Shown here: in pieces, positions 26,662 through 30,659 of the stretch
Position numbering within the stretch: the first letter of the stretch is position 1
Layout: each line of letters opens with the position of its first letter
From: a virus
DNA length: 30,659 nucleotides
Direction: 5' to 3' (one strand)
IMG/VR virus record: IMGVR_UViG_3300044646_001027
Location: 1 to 30,659 of that record
The notes under the pieces: model-generated
Seen by the model: the letters and a program-made list of their open reading frames with translations, nothing else
Databases searched by the model: none
Told to the model about the DNA's origin: nothing
Made by a program: the position numbers and the translations under genes

Positions 26662-28673
26662 TGGGCATCAGCGTCTCGACATCGAAGCAGAGCGTCACGG
26701 CTACGGTGAACGACCAGACCGTGAAGGCGTCGGTCGCTGGCGGCAATACGTCGTCGGCTACCGTCACAGCCGGTTTTGGGGCTACAGGAGCACAGGGACC
26801 GTCTGGCGTGGTCAACGTGACCGCGCCCATCACGAACACGGGCACGGCTTCCGCGGCCGACATTGGCATCTCGCTGGGCGAGGGCCTGTCGGTGTCGAGT
26901 GGCAGCCTGCGGGTGACGCCGGGCACATACGCAACGCTCGTCGGCGGCACGGTGCCGTCGGCCCAGTTGCCGAGCTATGTTGACGACGTGCTCGAGTTCG
27001 CGAACGTCGCATCGCTGCCGGTGACGGGCGAGTCGGGCAAAATCTACGTCGCCCTGAACACGGGTCGCATCTATCGCTGGAGCGGTTCGGCGTACTTCGA
27101 GATCAGCACGCCGCCGGCCAATACGGACGCGGTGCCCGAGGGGTCGAGCAATCTGTATTTCACGAACGCTCGGGCCCGCAACTCGTTCGGCACCGGCACG
27201 ACGGGCCAGGTCGTCGCTTGGAGCGGCAGCGAGTGGACCGCTGGCACCGTGGCCATCGCCAGCGTCACGGGGCTGCAGACCGCCCTCGACGGCAAGGCCG
27301 CGTCGTCGCACAACCACGACGCCTCCGCGATCAACGCCGGGACGCTCGGGGCGGATCGCCTGCCACTGGCGTCGGCGAACACGCGAGGCGCGGTGCGAAT
27401 CGGCAACGGCGTCAGCATCGACGGCAACGGCGTGATCTCGGTGTCGGGTGGCGGCGACCTCCCGCCCGGCGACGAGGGCCAAGTCCTCACCTACGTCGAC
27501 GGCGAGTGGGTCGCCGCGAACTCCACGGGCGGCAATCCGTTCGACCAAGAACTCAACACGACCGACTCGCCGACGTTTGAGTCGCTAGGGCTCCCATCAG
27601 GCGGCTCGGTTGATCTGAACACCAACGGAATGGCAATTGCTGTCTCTTCAGCAGACGCGGTAGTGACTCTCGGCACATACGACGGCGAGACGCTGCTGGA
27701 TATGCTCCTGCTCGGCATCCGCTCGGATAAAAACGCGACGTTCATTCAGTCACTCAACGACACGCTCCGCGTTGAGGCGACGAACGGGGTTCTCGGGACG
27801 ATTACGATAAACGCAATCAAGTTTTCGGACGACAGCCAACAGACCACCGCATGGACTGGAGGCGTTGACGCCGCGAACGTCACCGGGCTGGCGACTGTGG
27901 CGACGAGCGGGTCGTATGACGATTTGCTTGACTTGCCGTCGTTCGACGGCTCCTACACGTCGCTCACGAGCGTCCCGTCTACGTTCACGCCCTCGGCTCA
28001 CAACCAGGCGTGGTCAACGATTACCTCGACGCCGACCAGCCTATCGGGCTACGGCATCACGGACGCGGCAAGCGCGACGCACACACACGCGGCCAGCGAC
28101 ATCAACTCTGGCACGCTGTCGATTGACCGCATCCCCACCGGAACAACGTCCACGACGGTGTCGCTCGGCGATCACACCCACGCCCAACTGCACGACCGCT
28201 CGCACGCGATCACGTCCACGAGCGACCACACCGCGACGGCGTGGCGGGCGTTCTACTCGAACGGCTCGGGGCAGATCGTCGAACTCGCCCTCGGGGCGCA
28301 GGGCACGGTTCTGACGAGCGGCGGCGCATCGGCCGCGCCGACCTTTGAGACGCCCGCCAGCACGACGCCCACGGTCGCCTCGCCGTCACAGATCACCGCG
28401 AACCAGAACGACTACGCCGGCGCGACGGCGGACATCAACAGGCTTGACGCCGACGCGGCGCGGGACATCACGGGTCTGTCCGGCGGATCGAGCGGATTGA
28501 CTCGCGTGCTCATCAACGTCGGAAGCAACGCCATCACGCTAAGGCACCAGTCCACATCCAGCACCGCCGCGAACCGCATCATCGTCCCGTGGGCGTCGGA
28601 CTATATCCTCGACCCGTCGTATGCGGCGGTGCTCGTCTATGACGCGACGACGAGCCGGTGGAGGATCATCTGA
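26661..28673 (+). CDS. Tail fibre protein
   Basis: 670 residues, Ser/Thr/Gly/Ala-rich. A short collagen-like piece (GATGAQGPSG, near residue 40) is followed by beta-rich segments. Then SHNHDASAINAGTLGADRLP (about residue 215) and THTHAASDINSGTLSIDRIP (about 475), two copies of a fibre repeat with paired histidines that often bind metal in fibres. GRIYRWSGSAYFEIS and the C-terminal RIIVPWASDYILDPSYAAVL read as tip domains. Receptor binding is the expected role. Confidence 0.82.
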   Translation: MGISVSTSKQSVTATVNDQTVKASVAGGNTSSATVTAGFGATGAQGPSGVVNVTAPITNTGTASAADIGISLGEGLSVSSGSLRVTPGTYATLVGGTVPSAQLPSYVDDVLEFANVASLPVTGESGKIYVALNTGRIYRWSGSAYFEISTPPANTDAVPEGSSNLYFTNARARNSFGTGTTGQVVAWSGSEWTAGTVAIASVTGLQTALDGKAASSHNHDASAINAGTLGADRLPLASANTRGAVRIGNGVSIDGNGVISVSGGGDLPPGDEGQVLTYVDGEWVAANSTGGNPFDQELNTTDSPTFESLGLPSGGSVDLNTNGMAIAVSSADAVVTLGTYDGETLLDMLLLGIRSDKNATFIQSLNDTLRVEATNGVLGTITINAIKFSDDSQQTTAWTGGVDAANVTGLATVATSGSYDDLLDLPSFDGSYTSLTSVPSTFTPSAHNQAWSTITSTPTSLSGYGITDAASATHTHAASDINSGTLSIDRIPTGTTSTTVSLGDHTHAQLHDRSHAITSTSDHTATAWRAFYSNGSGQIVELALGAQGTVLTSGGASAAPTFETPASTTPTVASPSQITANQNDYAGATADINRLDADAARDITGLSGGSSGLTRVLINVGSNAITLRHQSTSSTAANRIIVPWASDYILDPSYAAVLVYDATTSRWRII

Positions 28674-29515
28674 TGTATTCCGCGATGCGAGGTCTGGCTA
28701 ACGCTCCGTGGCCGTTTGTGTTTGATGGTCTTGTCCTGTCGAACAACACGGCAAACGCGGACGGCACCTCAAACCTGACCACTGGCGTGACCACACACAC
28801 TAAGACGGCATGGACGCAACTGTTCGCTAGCACCGCGGCACGCGCGGGTCTGATGTCAATCAACATTCAGCAGCAGAACGTCAGCGCGGCGAACAACTCC
28901 ACGCTCATAGACATTGCGACCGGAGCCGCTGGCAGCGAGACGGCGATTCTGTCGGACCTGGCCGTTGGTGGCGCGATCTCGGCTGGCGGTGCCTACACGG
29001 GCATCTCATTTTTCGTGCCGGTGCGTATCGCCGCTGGCACGCGCGTCAGCGCCAGAGCGCAGACGGCCGTAGCGTCGCGCAACGTGACGGTGCATATGGC
29101 GCTCTACAACCTGCGGAGCGCGCTCACGCTGCCGACGAGCGTTGACGTTATCGGTACCAGCACCGCGACGAGCGCGGGCACCGTAATGAGCGGCGCATCG
29201 GGGACGTGGGTGCAGATCACCGCGTCCACGTCGCAGTTGTACCGGGCGATCCTGCTGATTCCATCCATCGGCTCCACCAACGTAACCACCGCCAACACGG
29301 ACATGGACGTTGGCATCGGCGCGGCCGGAAGCGAGGTTGTGATCGGCACCGTGCCTATGCGATACGTCAGCAGCGAACAGGCAGGCAACCCAATCGAATC
29401 GCCGTATCTGCCGATGGCGTACCAGATCCCCGCAGGCTCGCGGCTCGCTGTGCGTCACCGATTGGCGAGCAATCCCGGCGGCGCGGCCGTCTGTCTCATC
29501 GGAGTCCCGGCATGA
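28673..29515 (+). CDS. Probable fibre-associated or receptor-binding protein
   Basis: Start at 28673 overlaps the fibre stop; 280 residues. Composition matches a beta-sandwich virion protein: WTQLFASTAARAGLMSINIQ, AGGAYTGISFFVPVRIAAGT, RYVSSEQAGNPIESPYLPMA and a late QIPAGSRLAVRHRLASN. No catalytic motif. Together with the fibre gene it would form the adsorption apparatus. Confidence 0.68.
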   Translation: MYSAMRGLANAPWPFVFDGLVLSNNTANADGTSNLTTGVTTHTKTAWTQLFASTAARAGLMSINIQQQNVSAANNSTLIDIATGAAGSETAILSDLAVGGAISAGGAYTGISFFVPVRIAAGTRVSARAQTAVASRNVTVHMALYNLRSALTLPTSVDVIGTSTATSAGTVMSGASGTWVQITASTSQLYRAILLIPSIGSTNVTTANTDMDVGIGAAGSEVVIGTVPMRYVSSEQAGNPIESPYLPMAYQIPAGSRLAVRHRLASNPGGAAVCLIGVPA

Positions 29516-29943
29516 CGTGGTACATGGTTCACGACGCGACCACGGGCCGCGAGGTATCGCTCGGCACGGTCGTCGCAGACCCGCTTCCGCAGGGGCTCGC
29601 GTCTGCGGTGCTGTCCGAGGCTGACGCATCCGCGATCCGCGAGGGGCGAGCGACGTGGGATGCCGAGACTCGCGGCGTTGTGATGCTGCCGCCCGTAGTT
29701 CCCGAGAGCGTGACGCCGTACCAGTTCCGCGTGGCGCTCCTGCGGTCGGGCGTCTCGCTCGCCCAGGTGGACGCCCTGATCGACGCGCTGCCGCAGCCTG
29801 CGAGAGACGAAGCCCGCGTCGCGTGGGAGTATGGCCTCGAGGTGCGGCGAGATCACCCGCTGATCGCACAGTTCGCAGCGGCTCTTGAGATGGACGACAT
29901 GGCAGTGGATGCGGCGTTTGTTGCGGCGGAAGGAATCGTGTGA
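29512..29943 (+). CDS. Small virion or fibre assembly protein
   Basis: 143 residues, ATGA-coupled. N-terminal MTWYMVHDATTGREVSLGTV resembles the start of tail-fibre accessory proteins; the C-terminal part is helical with TPYQFRVALLRSGVSLAQVD and ALPQPARDEARVAWEYGLEV. That latter pattern occurs in phage proteins near fibres as I recall. Chaperone-like role possible, unproven. Confidence 0.63.
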   Translation: MTWYMVHDATTGREVSLGTVVADPLPQGLASAVLSEADASAIREGRATWDAETRGVVMLPPVVPESVTPYQFRVALLRSGVSLAQVDALIDALPQPARDEARVAWEYGLEVRRDHPLIAQFAAALEMDDMAVDAAFVAAEGIV

Positions 29944-30272
29944 TGCCGCAGCGAATCCCCACGCATAGGCCGCCGAGGCTGCGAACGGCACGCACCAGGC
30001 GTGACGATACGGCTCGGCCCAATGCAGCAGCTCGAGGCTACTGCGACAAGGCACATAAGCACTGGCGTCAGGCTGTGCTGAACCGATGCGCGTGGCAATG
30101 CGTGGACTGTGGGCGCGTGGCTCATGGACGCGAGATGCACGCCGATCACGTTGTGCCCATCAGCCAAGGTGGGGCACGGTATGACGTGGCCAATGGCGAG
30201 GCTAGGTGCGTGCGATGCCATGGCAGGAAGACACGGCAGGAGCAGAACGCTAGCGCCCTGCCACGCTCGTAA
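29943..30272 (+). CDS. HNH endonuclease
   Basis: ATG at 29943 (a GTG at 29940 is also in frame) with AAGGA upstream; 109 residues. CVDC (53-56), EMHADHVVPISQGG with the H-x-D-H core (66-69), N84 and CVRC (89-92) give a complete zinc-structured HNH domain. Positively charged N-terminus for DNA contact. In siphophages such an HNH gene usually lies just before the terminase genes and aids packaging cleavage; its place near the right edge fits that. Confidence 0.9.
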   Translation: MPQRIPTHRPPRLRTARTRRDDTARPNAAARGYCDKAHKHWRQAVLNRCAWQCVDCGRVAHGREMHADHVVPISQGGARYDVANGEARCVRCHGRKTRQEQNASALPRS

Positions 30273-30543
30273 TCATCTCGGACAGCTCGCCCTTGCTCAC
30301 GTCATCAGGTACATCAATGCCCAGCTTCATGGCATACGCCAGCTGCTTCTCTGATGGCCTGTCGCGACGCCAGGCGTTGGGCCTGCGAGGGAACGAGAAG
30401 GCACCACCCACTAACCACAGCACACTCAGTGCAGCAACAACAGCGTTGAACTTGAATAGCACCATGCCCAGCATTGCTAAGCCTGAGCCGAGCATGATGA
30501 ATGCAGCGATGGACCGAACGAGCCAGATGGCTTTAGTCTTCAT
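30250..30543 (-). CDS. Two-span membrane protein with C-terminal EKQLAYA module
   Basis: Minus strand; start at 30543 (MKTKAIWLVRSIAAFIMLGS) rather than 30591 because GAGG lies upstream. 97 residues: two hydrophobic helices (AAFIMLGSGLAMLGMVLF, VAALSVLWLVGGAFSF), then a basic loop and SEKQLAYAMKLGIDVPDDVS followed by KGELSEMI. That tail is a module I have seen fused to varied proteins. It overlaps the HNH gene end by 23 bases. Could be a lysogenic-conversion or superinfection gene. Confidence 0.6.
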   Translation of the reverse strand: MKTKAIWLVRSIAAFIMLGSGLAMLGMVLFKFNAVVAALSVLWLVGGAFSFPRRPNAWRRDRPSEKQLAYAMKLGIDVPDDVSKGELSEMITSVAGR

Positions 30544-30585
30544 GCGATTGAACCTCGAGGCGAATGGGAAGGAATGATAGCAGGG

Positions 30586-30628
30586 GGCCACCCCTCCTAC
30601 CCCCTACCCCCAGGCGTGGAGGGGTGCC
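30586..30628. terminator. GC-rich hairpin upstream of the minus-strand gene
   Basis: ACCCCTCC (30590-30597) pairs with GGAGGGGT (30618-30625), and GGC/GCC extends it with one bulged C. No T-run follows. It may be a terminator for the flanking region or part of a packaging or control site. Confidence 0.3.
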
Positions 30629-30647
30629 ATATATCATCATGGGTCGC

Positions 30648-30659
30648 GTTTATATAAAC
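30648..30659. repeat. 12-base perfect palindrome at the window edge
   Basis: GTTTATATAAAC is a perfect palindrome and the only clearly AT-rich spot in the last kilobase. The window ends at its last base, so flanks cannot be assessed. Confidence 0.5.

Noticed and set aside
1-30659. tRNA, rRNA, insertion sequences
   Set aside because: No cloverleaf, rRNA or transposase was recognised on reading both strands; not tested by a dedicated search.

Overview
The window is about 30.7 kb of a temperate, long-tailed (siphovirus-like) phage or prophage with high GC and tightly packed genes. Many start codons overlap the previous stop (ATGA or GTGA), and ribosome sites of the AAAGGA/AGGAG type recur. The cargo (orphan sliding clamp, small DnaJ-type zinc-finger lipoprotein, modular AWAV/EREAI early proteins) makes me suspect a Planctomycetota host. 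That is an impression from remembered families, not something the sequence proves. Terminase, portal and capsid genes are absent and should lie outside: the left end opens inside a tail gene and the right end has an HNH gene of the kind usually found beside terminase.

Layout. 1-6937: tail genes, namely a tail assembly chaperone pair with a -1 frameshift site, a 922-residue tape measure and three tail-tip proteins. 6948-9581: small accessory genes, a metallophosphoesterase and a nucleotide-modification-associated protein. 9659-10582: tyrosine integrase on the minus strand. 10583-11653: divergent control region with an HTH (excisionase-like) gene, repeated TTGACC promoters and operator-like palindromes. 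11654-11910: a structured leader with a run of 19 C. 11911-17802: recombination and replication module (RecT-like annealing protein, ParB-like protein, GIY-YIG-type protein, DUF1376 replication protein with internal 11-bp iterons, a LexA-type DNA-binding domain, DnaN-like sliding clamp). 18232-20812: an array of small genes separated by attC-like palindromes. 20935-23049: RusA resolvase, FkbM methyltransferase and glycosyltransferase. 23024-26341: small genes and a probable lysis region with a papain-like peptidase, a lipoprotein and membrane proteins. 26341-29943: fibre and receptor-binding genes. 29943-30659: HNH nuclease and a minus-strand membrane protein.

The most unusual part is 18232-20812. 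Seven or eight imperfect palindromes there share the plan of integron attC sites: an outer AAC/GTT box, an unpaired spacer, an inner box, then a stem with two unpaired bases always in the same arm. The inner stems covary between copies. The outer box that ends one palindrome is complementary to the outer box that opens the next palindrome, even where it does not match its own partner. That is expected if each gene plus palindrome moves as a circular cassette. The core boxes do not fit the classical GTTRRRY consensus and no integron integrase is visible, so this may be a divergent cassette system carried by a phage.

How the parts fit: integrase, HTH gene and the operators would control lysogeny. 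RecT, RusA, the clamp and DUF1376 would serve replication and recombination. The tail, fibre and lysis genes form the late region. The methyltransferase/glycosyltransferase pair and the cassette genes look like accessory cargo.
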